Positions 19,013 through 30,300 of a stretch of DNA of 64,000 nucleotides are shown here, one piece after another. This stretch comes from Sinorhizobium sp. BG8 (GTDB taxonomy: Bacteria; Pseudomonadota; Alphaproteobacteria; Rhizobiales; Rhizobiaceae): positions 656,001 through 720,000 of the forward strand of contig NZ_CP044011.1 in the NCBI RefSeq assembly GCF_016864555.1, written 5' to 3'. How positions within the stretch are numbered: position 1 is the first letter of the stretch; every line of letters starts with the position of its first letter. Made by a program: the position numbers and the translations under genes. The notes beneath the pieces were generated by a model. The model searched no databases and was not told the origin of the DNA. It was given only the letters and a program-made list of their open reading frames with translations.

Positions 19013-20229
19013 ACCAGTCACCGAACTTGAACTCGTTTCGTGAAGGCCCCGACGAGGACGGACGTTTCGGCATTTATGGCGGTCGCTTCGTTGCCGAAAC
19101 GCTTATGCCACTGATCCTGGATCTCCAGGACAAATGGAACGAAGCCAAATCCGATCCGCAATTCAAGGCGGAATTGGCGCATCTAGGCGCCCACTACATC
19201 GGCCGGCCGAGCCCGCTCTATTTCGCCGAGCGCCTGACGGCGGAACTGGGCGGCGCGAAAATCTACTTCAAGCGCGAAGAGCTGAACCACACCGGCTCGC
19301 ACAAGATCAACAATTGCATCGGGCAGATCCTGCTTGCCAAGCGCATGGGCAAGACGCGCATAATCGCCGAGACCGGTGCCGGCCAGCACGGAGTTGCCTC
19401 GGCGACGGTTGCAGCGCGCTTCGGTCTTCCCTGCGTGGTCTACATGGGCGCGACGGATGTCGAGCGTCAGGCTCCGAACGTTTTCCGCATGAAGCTCCTC
19501 GGGGCCGAGGTAAAGCCGGTGACGGCCGGACACGGCACGCTGAAGGATGCGATGAACGAGGCATTGCGCGACTGGGTCACCAATGTTGACGATACATACT
19601 ATCTGATCGGCACCGCTGCCGGCCCGCATCCCTATCCGGAGATGGTTCGAGATTTCCAGTCGGTCATCGGCCAGGAAGCGCGCGAACAGATTCTTGCGGC
19701 CGAGGGCCGTTTGCCCGACGTGGTCATTGCGGCCGTCGGCGGCGGGTCAAACGCGATCGGCATCTTCCATCCCTTCCTTGACGACAAGAGCGTAAAGATC
19801 GTCGGCGTGGAAGCGGGCGGCAAGGGGCTTTCGGGAGACGAGCACTGCGCATCGATCACGGCCGGCTCCCCGGGCGTCCTCCACGGAAACCGCACCTATC
19901 TCCTTCAGGATGGCGACGGACAGATCAAGGAAGGCCATTCGATCTCCGCCGGCCTCGATTATCCCGGCATCGGTCCGGAGCATTCCTGGCTCAACGATAT
20001 CGGCCGTGCCGAATATGTTCCGATCATGGATCATGAAGCACTGGAAGCGTTCCAGACGCTGACGCGCCTCGAGGGTATAATTCCGGCACTGGAACCGAGC
20101 CATGCGCTTGCCGAGGTGATCAAGCGCGCACCGAAGATGGGCAAGGACGAAATAATCCTGATGAATCTTTCGGGTCGTGGCGACAAGGACATCTTCACCG
20201 TAGGCAAGATCCTCGGCTTGGAGCTTTAA
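19009..20229 (+). CDS. trpB: Tryptophan synthase beta chain
   Basis: PLP enzyme that joins indole and serine, 406 residues. The PLP lysine is in HTGSHKINN, the glycine-rich phosphate loop is GGGSNAIG, and the C-terminal [12 protein letters not shown] is intact. The start codon is GTG at 19009, overlapping the trpF stop. trpA begins one base after the stop, in keeping with the alpha2-beta2 complex and channelled indole transfer. Confidence 0.97.
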   Translation: MNQSPNLNSFREGPDEDGRFGIYGGRFVAETLMPLILDLQDKWNEAKSDPQFKAELAHLGAHYIGRPSPLYFAERLTAELGGAKIYFKREELNHTGSHKINNCIGQILLAKRMGKTRIIAETGAGQHGVASATVAARFGLPCVVYMGATDVERQAPNVFRMKLLGAEVKPVTAGHGTLKDAMNEALRDWVTNVDDTYYLIGTAAGPHPYPEMVRDFQSVIGQEAREQILAAEGRLPDVVIAAVGGGSNAIGIFHPFLDDKSVKIVGVEAGGKGLSGDEHCASITAGSPGVLHGNRTYLLQDGDGQIKEGHSISAGLDYPGIGPEHSWLNDIGRAEYVPIMDHEALEAFQTLTRLEGIIPALEPSHALAEVIKRAPKMGKDEIILMNLSGRGDKDIFTVGKILGLEL

Positions 20230-20230
20230 T

Positions 20231-21068
20231 ATGACTGCACGCATGGACAAACGTTTTGCGGATCTGGCGGCAGAAGGTCGGCCGGCGCTCGTCACCTATT
20301 TCATGGGGGTGATCCGGACTACGCAAGCTCGCTGGCGATCATGAAGGCACTTCCGGAAGCAGGCTCCGACGTGATCGAACTCGGTATGCCCTTCTCGGAT
20401 CCGATGGCGGATGGTCCGGCCATCCAGCTTGCAGGCCAGCGCGCCCTCAAAGGCGGGCAGACCCTCGCCAAGACCATCCAGATGGCACGTGACTTCCGCA
20501 AGTTCGACGACTCCACCCCCATCGTTCTGATGGGATACTACAATCCGATCTATATTTACGGCGTCGACCGCTTCCTTGATGATGCGCTGGAAGCCGGTAT
20601 CGATGGCCTGATCGTTGTGGATCTTCCTCCGGAAATGGATGACGAGCTTTGCATCCCGGCGATTGCGAAGGGCGTGAACTTCATTCGTCTGGCGACACCG
20701 ACAACCGACGAGAAGCGGCTTCCGGCTGTTCTCAAGAACACGTCGGGTTTCGTCTATTATGTCTCGATGAACGGCATCACCGGTTCTGCCTTGCCCGATC
20801 CTTCGGTTGTTTCGGGGCTGTCCAGCGGATCAAGGGTCACACGAGACTGCCGGTTTGCGTCGGGTTCGGCGTCAAGACTGCAGAACACGCGCGCGCCATC
20901 GGAGCATCCGCGGACGGTGTCGTGGTCGGCACTGCAATCGTCAACCAGATTGCCTCCAGCCTGACGGCGGAGGGAGAAGCCTCGGGAGCCACCGTCGCCG
21001 GCGTGGAGACGTTGGTGCGCAGCCTTGCGGCCGGTGTACGGACCGCTCGACTTGCGGCAGCCGAGTGA
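20231..21068 (+). CDS. trpA: Tryptophan synthase alpha chain, broken by two 1-base deletions
   Basis: Cleaves indole-3-glycerol phosphate to indole. The protein is all present but in three frames. [16 protein letters not shown] begins at 20231. The frame shifts at GGGGG 20305-20309, where the normal [10 protein letters not shown] needs one more G. It shifts again at GGGG 20814-20817, where [10 protein letters not shown] needs one more G. The catalytic Glu ([10 protein letters not shown]) and Asp ([10 protein letters not shown]) and the phosphate loop [10 protein letters not shown] are all intact. The corrected product has 279 residues, normal length. Two losses in runs of G in an otherwise perfect gene speak for sequencing or assembly error, not auxotrophy. 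Confidence 0.93.
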
Positions 21069-21108
21069 GGTCCCCATCTAGGGGACAACCAATTCAGGAG
21101 TTTTCAAA

Positions 21109-22023
21109 GTGAACTGGATCACCAATTACGTTCGGCCGAAAATCAACTCGATGCTCGGCCGTAGAGAGGTTCCGGAAAATCTCTGGATCAAGTGCCCTGA
21201 GACGGGTGAGATGGTCTTCCATCGGGATCTTGAGGAAAACAAGTGGGTTATCCCTGCCTCGGGCTACCATATGAAGATGCCGGCGAAGGCACGGCTGAAG
21301 GACCTGTTCGACGAAGGCGTCTACGAGGCGCTGCAGCAGCCCAAGGTGCCGCAGGACCCGCTGAAATTCCGCGACTCGAAGAAATACACCGACCGCCTGA
21401 AGGATAGCCGCCTTAAGACCGAGCTCGAAGATACGATCGTGGCCGGTGTCGGTCGCGTCCAGGGCCTGAAGCTCGTCGCGGTCGTGCATGAATTCAGCTT
21501 CATGGGCGGCTCGCTCGGCATTGCTGCAGGCGAGGCGATCGTCAAGGCGTTCGAGCGCGCGATCGCCGAGAAGTGCCCCTTGGTGATGTTTCCGGCCTCG
21601 GGCGGTGCCCGCATGCAGGAAGGTATTTTGTCGCTGATGCAGCTCCCGCGCACCACAGTTGCGGTCGAAATGCTGAAGGAAGCAGGGCTGCCCTACATCG
21701 TTGTCCTCACCAATCCGACGACGGGCGGTGTGACGGCATCCTACGCGATGCTTGGAGATATCCACCTTGCGGAACCGGGCGCAGAAATCTGCTTCGCAGG
21801 CAAGCGCGTCATTGAGCAGACGATCCGCGAAAAGCTGCCCGAGGGTTTCCAGACCTCCGAGTACCTTCTCGCCCACGGCATGGTCGACATGGTCGTCAAG
21901 CGGCACGATATTCCGGCGACGCTTGCGCGGTTGTTGAAGATACTGCTGAAGAAGTCCGTCGCGACCGAGAAGACGAAGCCGGCCTCCGCCACCGTACTTG
22001 CGCCGATTGCGGCGCAGGCCTGA
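21109..22023 (+). CDS. accD: Acetyl-CoA carboxylase carboxyltransferase subunit beta
   Basis: Part of the AccA-AccD carboxyltransferase that makes malonyl-CoA for fatty acid synthesis; 304 residues. The crotonase-like core shows [24 protein letters not shown] and [13 protein letters not shown]. The N-terminal zinc-ribbon region is degenerate: of the four cysteines known from E. coli AccD only the first ([10 protein letters not shown]) remains. GTG start at 21109 after AGGAG. It is followed at 21 bases by folC, an arrangement often seen in proteobacteria. Confidence 0.96.
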   Translation: MNWITNYVRPKINSMLGRREVPENLWIKCPETGEMVFHRDLEENKWVIPASGYHMKMPAKARLKDLFDEGVYEALQQPKVPQDPLKFRDSKKYTDRLKDSRLKTELEDTIVAGVGRVQGLKLVAVVHEFSFMGGSLGIAAGEAIVKAFERAIAEKCPLVMFPASGGARMQEGILSLMQLPRTTVAVEMLKEAGLPYIVVLTNPTTGGVTASYAMLGDIHLAEPGAEICFAGKRVIEQTIREKLPEGFQTSEYLLAHGMVDMVVKRHDIPATLARLLKILLKKSVATEKTKPASATVLAPIAAQA

Positions 22024-22044
22024 ATCTGAACGACCGGGCGGGCG

Positions 22045-23385
22045 ATGACGACCGAGACCACCGAAGCGGGCCGGGAGATCGAGAAACTCCTGGCTCTGCA
22101 TCCCAAGGGCTTCGATCTGTCGCTCAATCGTATCTCGCGGTTGCTGGAGACCCTCGGCAATCCGCAGACGCGCCTCCCTCCCGTGATTCATGTCGCGGGA
22201 ACGAATGGCAAAGGGTCGGTTTCCGCCTTCAGCCGCTCGATTCTCGAGGCATCCGGTCTCGCGGTCCACGTCCACACCTCGCCGCATCTCGTGAACTGGC
22301 ATGAGCGCTATCGTCTCGGTCGCAAGGGCTTGCCCGGCGAACTGGTGGCCGATCCTGTCCTTGCCGATGCGGTTCGCCGCGTTGCCGACGCCAATGACGG
22401 TCAGAAGATCACTGTCTTCGAGATTTTGACAGCGGTCACCTTCCTTCTGTTTTCCGAGCATCCGGCGGATGTGGCCGTTCTCGAGGTCGGCCTCGGCGGT
22501 CGCTTCGACGCGACGAACGTGATCACGAACCCTGCCGTTTCCGTCATCATGCCGATCTCGCTCGACCACCAGGCCTATCTTGGCGATCGCGTGGAGCTGA
22601 TCGCTGCGGAAAAGGCGGGGATCATGAAACGCGGCGTGCCGGTGGTCATCGGTCATCAGGAGCACGATGCGGCGCGCGACGTGCTGATCGCCACTGCCGA
22701 ACGGCTTGGCTGCCCCTTTTCGGTCTATGGCCAGGACTTCCTCGCGCATGAGGAGTTCGGGCGCCTGATCTATCAGGACGAAGACGGTTTGCACGATCTT
22801 CCTCTGCCGCGCCTGCCCGGGCGGCATCAGTATGCGAATGCGGCGGCGGCCATCCGCGCGGTCAAGGCCGCCGGTTTCGTCGTGTCCGAAACAGCCCTCG
22901 AAAAAGGACTGACGTCGGTCGACTGGCCTGGGAGGCTTCAGCGGCTGACCTACGGCAAGCTTGCGGGGATCGCGCCGAGAACCTCCGAAATCTGGGTGGA
23001 TGGCGGGCACAATCCCGGTGCCGGGAGGGTTATCGCCGAAACCATGGCCAATCTCGAGGACCGCGACCCGCGGCCGCTTTTCCTCATAACAGGCATGATC
23101 AACACCAAGGATCCCGTGGGTTATTTCGAGGCCTTCCGCGGTATCGCGGAACGGGTCTTCACAGTTCCGATCCGCCATTCCGACGCAGCTATCGATCCGG
23201 TGAGCCTGGCGGCCGACGCGGCGGAAGCGGGGCTCGACGCCGAACCGCTGTCAAGCGTGGCCGACGCGCTTGCGGCGATTGCGAAGATCGTTGAGGAAGA
23301 CAACGTGGCGCCGCGGATCCTGATCGGCGGTTCGCTCTATCTGGTGGGCGACGTTCTTGCCGACAATGGCACCCCGCCGAAATGA
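22045..23385 (+). CDS. folC: Folylpolyglutamate synthase / dihydrofolate synthase
   Basis: Mur-ligase-like enzyme of 446 residues that forms dihydrofolate and adds glutamates to folates. The ATP loop is VAGTNGKGSVSAF, the ligase core is EVGLGGRFDATNV, and SLDHQAYLG and DGGHNPGAG are further Mur-family signatures. The gene follows accD on the same strand; its stop lies at the edge of the hairpin that terminates trxA from the other side. Confidence 0.94.
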   Translation: MTTETTEAGREIEKLLALHPKGFDLSLNRISRLLETLGNPQTRLPPVIHVAGTNGKGSVSAFSRSILEASGLAVHVHTSPHLVNWHERYRLGRKGLPGELVADPVLADAVRRVADANDGQKITVFEILTAVTFLLFSEHPADVAVLEVGLGGRFDATNVITNPAVSVIMPISLDHQAYLGDRVELIAAEKAGIMKRGVPVVIGHQEHDAARDVLIATAERLGCPFSVYGQDFLAHEEFGRLIYQDEDGLHDLPLPRLPGRHQYANAAAAIRAVKAAGFVVSETALEKGLTSVDWPGRLQRLTYGKLAGIAPRTSEIWVDGGHNPGAGRVIAETMANLEDRDPRPLFLITGMINTKDPVGYFEAFRGIAERVFTVPIRHSDAAIDPVSLAADAAEAGLDAEPLSSVADALAAIAKIVEEDNVAPRILIGGSLYLVGDVLADNGTPPK

Positions 23386-23412
23386 AAAAAGCCCGGCTGG
23401 AAAGCCGGGCTT
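23384..23412 (-). terminator. Rho-independent terminator of trxA
   Basis: Stem AAGCCCGGCT (23389-23398) and AGCCGGGCTT (23403-23412). Read on the minus strand it is followed by a run of six T. It lies between the convergent folC and trxA genes. Confidence 0.85.
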
Positions 23413-23435
23413 CGAGTTCGAACAAACAATTCAGC

Positions 23436-23759
23436 TTACGCCGCTGCGGTCGAGATCCAGGAGCTGAGCGCCGTCTTCGGTGCGGCACCGACCTTGATGT
23501 CGGCCACCTGGCCGTCCTTGAATACGGCAAGCGTCGGAATGGAGCGCACGCCGAACTGTGCGGCGAGTTCCGGGTTCTCGTCGATGTTCAGCTTGGCGAC
23601 CTTCACGCGGCCTGCGAGCTCTGCGGAGATTTCCTCGAGCGCCGGTGCGATCATCTTGCACGGGCCGCACCATTCAGCCCAGAAGTCCACGACCACCGGC
23701 TCGGCGGAATTGAGAACCTCAGCCTGGAAATTGGAATTGTCGACTTTTACAGTAGCCAT
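23436..23759 (-). CDS. trxA: Thioredoxin
   Basis: A 107-residue cytoplasmic thioredoxin. The redox centre is [10 protein letters not shown], with the buried Asp in VVDFWAEW and the cis-Pro in [11 protein letters not shown]. Last gene of a minus-strand run after addA, with 76 bases between them and its own terminator downstream. Confidence 0.97.
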   Translation of the reverse strand: MATVKVDNSNFQAEVLNSAEPVVVDFWAEWCGPCKMIAPALEEISAELAGRVKVAKLNIDENPELAAQFGVRSIPTLAVFKDGQVADIKVGAAPKTALSSWISTAAA

Positions 23760-23835
23760 AAGGGGCTGCTCCTTGGTGAATTAACGGTTGCGCTTCATGT
23801 GATGCGGGGTCGCACGGATTTCAATGACCGGTATC

Positions 23836-26800
23836 TCACTTTGTCGCGAGCTCGGCAAGGCTCGCCACGAGCGCGGCGCCGTCGAGCCAGAAGGCGCTGG
23901 GACCCTCGGTATAGATGAGACCGCATCGGATCTCGTGGTCCGGATAAAGCGGCGCGAGAATTTCGCGATAGATCGCAAGCTGCGCCCGATGCTCGAAGGG
24001 GATTTCGCTCGGCTTCGATGGCGGCACGCGGTTGGTCTTGAAATCGACGATCTCCACAGCATTGGTTCCGACTGACATCCGGTCGATACGACCCGAGACC
24101 GAATAATCGCGGGACCCGATGCGCAGTGTCCCCATGATAGATACCTCGGCGCGGGCATTCGGCGAAAAGATTGCCGCGAGGCTCGGGTCCTCCATGATGG
24201 CAAATGCCGCGCGCGCGAGTGACTGGCGCTCGTGTTCCGGCCAATTGGAAACGGCACGATCGAGATATCGGTGAGCCGCCGCCTCGCGATCGGTGGCTGC
24301 CATGCCCGGCAGTATCTGCAGGAAGCGGTGCAGGATCCGCCCGCGTTCCAGCGAGCGAGCGGCACCGGTGCCTGTGCGAAGGCTGAAAAGAGGGGAGCGG
24401 ACGATCAGGTCGCCCTCGCCGCTATCGATGATCGCGCCTGCCCCGGAGGGGCTGAGGGGGCGCGGCAGGCGTCGTTGGGGTGGAAGCGCTCGACCAAGAG
24501 CGGCAGGAAGGGGAGACGCATGAACAGTCTCGGTGGCTTCCGCCTGTCCAGGCGCGATATCGGCGGCACCCGCCTCGCGCCAGCGGTACCCGGACCACTC
24601 TTCCGACGCAGTGCGGAAAGTTGCTTCGACGCATCGTTCGGGTTGGAGGGCCAGCGCAGAGGACACCATCTGTTGCCAGGTGTCCTTGTTTTCCCGTTGC
24701 CCGCGATAGCCGCATACTACAAGCCGGTCCGCAGCACGGGTCATCGCCACGTAGAGCAGCCGCCGATACTCCTCCTCGGCCCCCTCCCGAATGCGCTCTG
24801 CGTCGGCCTCTGTCATACTGTTGGCAAACGACTTCAGCGGCAGCCAAGCGGGAATGCCGCCCGGAACGCCGGATCCCGCAAGGAAGCGCAGCTGCGGCAT
24901 ATGGCTGTGGCTGAAAGGTTTGCCGCCGCTGTCGACGAGGAACACGACGGGAGCTTCCAGTCCTTTGGCGGCGTGTACGGTCATGATCCGAACCTCGTTC
25001 CGCCCCTTGTCCTGCTCGCGCTTGACGGTCGGTGCCTGTAGTTCCAGTGTCGAAACAAATGCCTGAAGGCCGGGCAGGCCGCGTTCCTCCTGATCCAGCG
25101 CAAAGGTCAGGAACTCATCGATAATTTCCGACGCCTCTCCCCCGAAGCGGGCAAGAAATGCTCTGCGGCCGCCGTGCGGCCCGAGAATCCGAGCATAGAA
25201 ATCATGGACAGGAAGTTTGCGCGAAGATGAGAGAGCGTCCTGCAACCAGCTCACGATCTCGGTAAGGTTCTCCGCTGTCTGCGCCTTCAGGTGATTCCAG
25301 AGGCTCGTCGCGGCCGGTCGTTTCGCCGCAAGTTCGAAAAGGTTGTCTTCGCTGAGGCTGAAGAAGGGGCTCTTCAGCAACGCGGCCAGAGAGAGGTCGT
25401 CTTCCGGAAGCACAGCGAAGCGGCCGAGCGCCAGCAGGTCCTGGATCGCGATATGCTTGGTCAGAACCAACCGGTCAGCGCCGGCGACAGGTATCCGGCC
25501 CTGCTGCTTCAGGGTCCGCGTCAGCGCGTTGACGAAGGCGTCCCGCTTGCGAACCAGCACGATCACGTCGCCGGGCTCCATCAGGCGCGCCTTACCCTTC
25601 TCCACGATCGTCTCACGCCCAATCCATGCGGAAAGCGTGTCGGCGATCCGTCGGGCGAGAACGTTGATAGGGGCCGCTTCGGGCACGGCATCGAAGGGGG
25701 CCGTCCAATCCTCCTCGCTGATAGGGCCGGTCGCAGCGATCGGTTCCCAGATGTCGACAGCTCCCGGCTCGCGTCCACGGTTGGAGGCATGCACGATGCC
25801 GCTTCCGGAGGGGTCGAGGCCGCGGGAGTTTTCCGGAACCTTGAAGACGGCATCGACGGCCGACAGGACGTCGCGGGTCGAGCGGAACGAAAGCAGGAGG
25901 CGAATGGGGCTGAACCGGGCATCGCCAGCCCGCGCCCGCCGCTCGGCGGCTTGCCCCTCGGACGCGAAGCGCTCGGGCCTCGCACCCTGGAAGGAATAGA
26001 TCGACTGCTTCTCGTCGCCTACGGCGAAGATCGTGCGATCGCCGGTGCGTGCAGACTCCCCGTCAAAGAACTCGCCGGTGAGCGCGCTCACGATTTCCCA
26101 TTGGCGAGGGCTGGTATCCTGCGCTTCGTCCACGAGGAAGTGATCGATACCCTGATCGAGCTTGTAGTGGACCCAGGCACTGACACCGCTCCTGGAAAGA
26201 AGGTTGGCGGTCCGGTCGATCAGATCGTCGAAGTCGAGCAGGCTGCGGCTCTTCTTCAGATCCTCGTAGTCGCCGATCAACCTCTCGGCGATAATGAGTG
26301 CTGCTTCGGTTGCCTCGAACATCTGAAGCCGCCTCAAGCGGTCATCGCAGGCGATCAGGTGATTCTGTGCGCCGATCAGCACGGCTTCCAGGTCCGGCGC
26401 GGCTTCCTTCACCTTTTTCGACAAGAAGGAACGGTCGATGTTTCGCGGCGCCCCGGTGGAGGTGAAGAACAGATCGAAAAGCGCGCTGCGCCTCGCTTCC
26501 GGATCGCTCATGCGGGCAATATGTCGAAGGGATGCGGCCGAGGCCTTCACGGTGTCGCTGCCCAGGGCGTCGGCGAGCGACAGGAATGTCTCCAGTGTGG
26601 CGTCGCGAAGGTCTGCAAGCGGCCAGCAGCTTTCTGCAATTGCGGCGGCGGTTTCGCCCTCATCTATGCCGATCTCCCGCCTCAGGAGCCGGGATATGCC
26701 TGCCTGGCCGCCGGCATGGTCGATGAAGTTCCGAATCGGTCCGCGCGCGCCGATGATGTCGGAGATCAGCCGTTCCAGTCCCGTATCGTCGGCGATGTCG

Positions 26801-27384
26801 AGCACGGTCGAGAATGCGCCCGTGAGCTCGGGATCGTCCTCGGTGGCGGTCGCCGTCAGCAGGGTCCTACGGGCATCGGCAAGAAGTACTTCGGCGGCAC
26901 GATCATCGAGGACCGAGAAATGCCCAGCGACATTTGCCTCGAGAGGAAACTGGTGAAGTAACGCCTCGCAGAAGGCGTGAATTGTCTGGATCTTCAATCC
27001 GCCCGGCGTCTCGAGGGCTCTGGCGAAGAGCCGCCGCGCCTCCTGAAGCTTGAGTGGGGTCGGGATCGAACCCTCGATCGCGGCAACGCGCGTTGCAAGA
27101 TCGTCATCGGAGAGCGTCGCCCATTCCGCCAGACGCTCGAATACGCGGTTCGACATTTCCGAGGCCGCAGCCTTTGTGTAGGTGAGGCAAAGGATCGACG
27201 ACGGACGGCACCCCGCCAGCAACAATCGGATCACGCGTTGTGTCAGTACGTGCGTCTTGCCGGATCCCGCATTGGCGGACACCCAGGCCGATCCGCCGGG
27301 ATCTGACGCCGCCGCCTGTTTGGAGGAAGTCCAGTCAAGCCAGGCACGAGGATCGTCGGATTGGGGCCGGTCGCCGTTAAGCAT
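23836..27384 (-). CDS. addA: Double-strand break repair helicase AddA
   Basis: UvrD-type helicase-nuclease subunit of AddAB, 1182 residues, which processes double-strand DNA ends for RecA. Seen in order: Walker A ANAGSGKTHVLTQ near residue 35, LCLTYTKAAASEM, LLDFDDLID, Walker B VDEAQDTSPRQW, GDEKQSIYSFQGA, IMTVHAAKGLEAPVV, and a C-terminal nuclease with GRIDRMSVG and EIVDFKTNR. I start at 27384 (MLNGDRPQ), overlapping the addB stop by 8 bases; a longer in-frame start would lie within addB. Confidence 0.95.
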   Translation of the reverse strand: MLNGDRPQSDDPRAWLDWTSSKQAAASDPGGSAWVSANAGSGKTHVLTQRVIRLLLAGCRPSSILCLTYTKAAASEMSNRVFERLAEWATLSDDDLATRVAAIEGSIPTPLKLQEARRLFARALETPGGLKIQTIHAFCEALLHQFPLEANVAGHFSVLDDRAAEVLLADARRTLLTATATEDDPELTGAFSTVLDIADDTGLERLISDIIGARGPIRNFIDHAGGQAGISRLLRREIGIDEGETAAAIAESCWPLADLRDATLETFLSLADALGSDTVKASAASLRHIARMSDPEARRSALFDLFFTSTGAPRNIDRSFLSKKVKEAAPDLEAVLIGAQNHLIACDDRLRRLQMFEATEAALIIAERLIGDYEDLKKSRSLLDFDDLIDRTANLLSRSGVSAWVHYKLDQGIDHFLVDEAQDTSPRQWEIVSALTGEFFDGESARTGDRTIFAVGDEKQSIYSFQGARPERFASEGQAAERRARAGDARFSPIRLLLSFRSTRDVLSAVDAVFKVPENSRGLDPSGSGIVHASNRGREPGAVDIWEPIAATGPISEEDWTAPFDAVPEAAPINVLARRIADTLSAWIGRETIVEKGKARLMEPGDVIVLVRKRDAFVNALTRTLKQQGRIPVAGADRLVLTKHIAIQDLLALGRFAVLPEDDLSLAALLKSPFFSLSEDNLFELAAKRPAATSLWNHLKAQTAENLTEIVSWLQDALSSSRKLPVHDFYARILGPHGGRRAFLARFGGEASEIIDEFLTFALDQEERGLPGLQAFVSTLELQAPTVKREQDKGRNEVRIMTVHAAKGLEAPVVFLVDSGGKPFSHSHMPQLRFLAGSGVPGGIPAWLPLKSFANSMTEADAERIREGAEEEYRRLLYVAMTRAADRLVVCGYRGQRENKDTWQQMVSSALALQPERCVEATFRTASEEWSGYRWREAGAADIAPGQAEATETVHASPLPAALGRALPPQRRLPRPLSPSGAGAIIDSGEGDLIVRSPLFSLRTGTGAARSLERGRILHRFLQILPGMAATDREAAAHRYLDRAVSNWPEHERQSLARAAFAIMEDPSLAAIFSPNARAEVSIMGTLRIGSRDYSVSGRIDRMSVGTNAVEIVDFKTNRVPPSKPSEIPFEHRAQLAIYREILAPLYPDHEIRCGLIYTEGPSAFWLDGAALVASLAELATK

Positions 27385-30300
27385 CGTCGTCTTCTCCCGA
27401 ACCTTCGGCCGATGACCACTCTGCGACGCGGGCGAGATGGTCATACTCCCCGCCATAGTCGCGCTCCTTCTCCGGCACCAGGCGGGATGCAAAGCCACGC
27501 CGCCTCTCCAGGAGAAGCAGGAGAAACTTCTCAAGCTCGGCACGAGAATCCACCGCGAGGTCCATGGCGGATTTCACGGCGTTTCCCGCAGACGACTTCC
27601 GATCCTCGTTGTTGACCTGTTCCACCGCGAAGCGCTCGCCGGGCTTGAGGCGCACATAGAGGAGAGAAGCGGCATCGCGCTTGCCGGGACCTCGAAATCC
27701 GCCTGCCTTCAGCGCTGCAGCTTCGAGGGCAAGCTGCGGGTCAAGCAGCGAACGCGCGACCTTGACCGAGGGGGTGCTGCCTGTCTTGTAGTCGATGATG
27801 TCGGCACGGCCGTCGGGCAGAATGTCGATCCGGTCGGCGATCCCGGTCAGTTTCATGTCAGCAAAGCCAAGCTCCAGGGAGGCCGGAACTTCCGTCAGAC
27901 TCCGGCTAATGGTCTTCTGCCGATCTTCGTGCCAGGAAAGAAATGCCTTCGCGACGGCAGCGAAGCGCGGCCGCCAGACCGCATCGATATGCGCCGGAAG
28001 GCCGGCCTTGTCGAATTCCTCGGTGAGGATGAGCCGCATCTGCTCTTCATTGTCGCCACTGTCGGTACGCTCCCTCACGAATCGGTCGACGATGGCATGG
28101 TAGAGCGATCCACGTTCGGCCGGTCCTGGATCCATGTTGAACGGATCCAGTGGATGCAACCGCAGAACACGGCGCGCATAGATCGCATAAGGATCGCGAC
28201 GCAGCCGGCCGACCTCGCTGAATGAGTAGCTGCGCGGCTGCAACTCCGCCGGAGGCGTGGGCTCGGGCCTGGAGGCAATGGGCTGGTTATCCCCCTGATC
28301 CAGGAGCCCGACCCAGCCGAGAACGACATCGCCCCGGCTGCGCAGAGCGTCCGCAAGCTTGTCGCCACCGACTGCAAGCAGTCGCTGCAGCCAGCGCGAA
28401 GCGACTGTGGGGGCCGTCCCGCTGCGAAGCGAGCGCGTCAGTATGAGGGTCGGCGTGGCCGTCGTCATCTGGAAGTCGTGGCCGAGTTGGCCGATCCTTC
28501 TTTCCGGCGGCTCGAGTCCGATCTTGAGCTTCATGGTCCGGGAGAGAAAGGCGTCGTTGGCCGTTTGTCCGGGCCATGTGCCTTCGTTCAACCCTCCGAT
28601 GACAACCGCATCGACGCTTTGCAGGCGCGATTCGAGTGCTCCGAAGATGAACACCCGCGGATCGCGCATGGATCGGGGCTTGATTGTTTCGCCGGCACAC
28701 AATGCCTCGAAGAGGTCGCACCACTGCGGGCCGTCGGCGCGTATCTGGCTTTGGCTTTCCATGACAGCCTTCAGCAGGGTCGCGAGGCTGTCGCCTGCCT
28801 CGTCCGACCACAGACCTGCCAGGTCACCGTTCTCGTCGATTGCCACGGCTTCCAGCGCGCGGCCGGTTCTTTCAGCCCAGTCTGCCAGGGAATTCGCCAT
28901 GCTGAAGCGCCGGCCATTGCGGCCCTCGCGCACGAGGAGGCCGGCAAGCGGTTCCGCAGCTTCACCAATCCTGCGCGCGAGATTGCGGGCAGCTTCGGCT
29001 GCGCCCTCGGGAAGCTCATCGCGCCACGCCGGCGGCTTTAGATCCGACGCCTGGTGCTGAAGGGCGGCGTCGAGAAGCGGCTCGAGCGCGGACACGTCAA
29101 GTTCAGTCGACGCCCCGCGCAGGGCGATCAGCTCCAGCGCGGTCGCCGCACCCCGTGCCTGATCTGCCGACATTCCGAAGCGGGAAAGCGGATGCTTCAG
29201 CAATGATATCAGTGGGACGGGATCGCCGGGCCGTAGTGCGGCTTCGAGGAGAAGGCGCACCAGTCCTCCCTGCGAGGTGGAAAGCAGCGGCGTTCCCGCG
29301 GAGTCGTCGGCATCGATGCCAAAGCGCTGGAGCTCGGCCGCAACCCGGCGGGCAAGTTTGCGATCGGGCGTTATCAGAGCGACGCGCCTGTTTTCTCCTC
29401 CCTCCAGCGCCAGGCGGAGGAATATGGCGATGGCGGTGGCCTCTTCCCGTTCATTCGCAGCCTCGATGAGCGACACGTCCTCGAACGCCGAAAGGAGATC
29501 CGCTTCGCGAGTCGCGTCGCGAATGGCCGCCCATCTGGCCGTCGCCTCGACTGGCAACAGCGCGTTGGCGATGAACTCCGTGCGTCGCGCGAGCACGTCC
29601 GAGGCTTGTCCGAGGGACCTCACGAAGTCCCGGTCGACCCCGAGTTGGGAAAGAAGGCGGTGCAGGCCATATTGCGGATGGCTGCGGGATGACGGCTCCT
29701 GCGAGGGAAGTCCGGTCTGCGCGTCCAGGCCGATCGCCATCCATTCGTCCCTCGGCATGCCTGTGTCGAGCCCGGGCAGGACGACCGCACCGTTGCCGAG
29801 CTGCGCCACTGCACCAATGAGGGCTGCTGTCGCCGGTATCGAGCCGGTCGAACCGGCGACAACGACGGGTCCCGAATGCGGCGACGACCGGTAACGCTCG
29901 GCCTCGGCATGCAACGTGGCATTCCGGCGTATGGATGGCGAGGAGGCATTCAGTTCCTTGAGGCGCTCTGGCCAGTAGACGCTGGCGATCCTCAGGAATT
30001 CGAGCGTCAGTTGCCACCAGAGAGCGTGGTCGGCCGTGTCGAGTGTCGCAACCGCCTCCCAGTCCAGCTCCTCGGTCTCCATGGCATCGATGATCTCGGC
30101 GAGATTGCGCGAGAGCCACACCGCGTCTGCCGGGCTCGCCGGTGCCACGAGTGGGCTTTCATCGTGAATCCGGGTAATTGCCGCCGGAAGCCGGTTTCTC
30201 CACGCAAGGACGAGAGCCGCCAATTCGAGCAGGCGGGCGGGCCCGGAAAGCGGCTCGGCCATATCAAGCGCAGCAGGCGGCATCTCGTCGAAGAAGCCGG

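Noticed and set aside
20231..21068. Programmed frameshifting in trpA
   Set aside because: No slippery heptamer with a downstream structure stands out, and the same run-length defect occurs in five other unrelated genes.
21094..23178. Open frame of 694 codons on the minus strand opposite accD and folC
   Set aside because: It mirrors two clear genes in a GC-rich genome and shows no family motif or ribosome site. The long length follows from codon bias.
25291..26961. Open frame of 556 codons on the plus strand opposite addA
   Set aside because: AddA motifs are intact on the other strand across the region; the product has no recognisable features.
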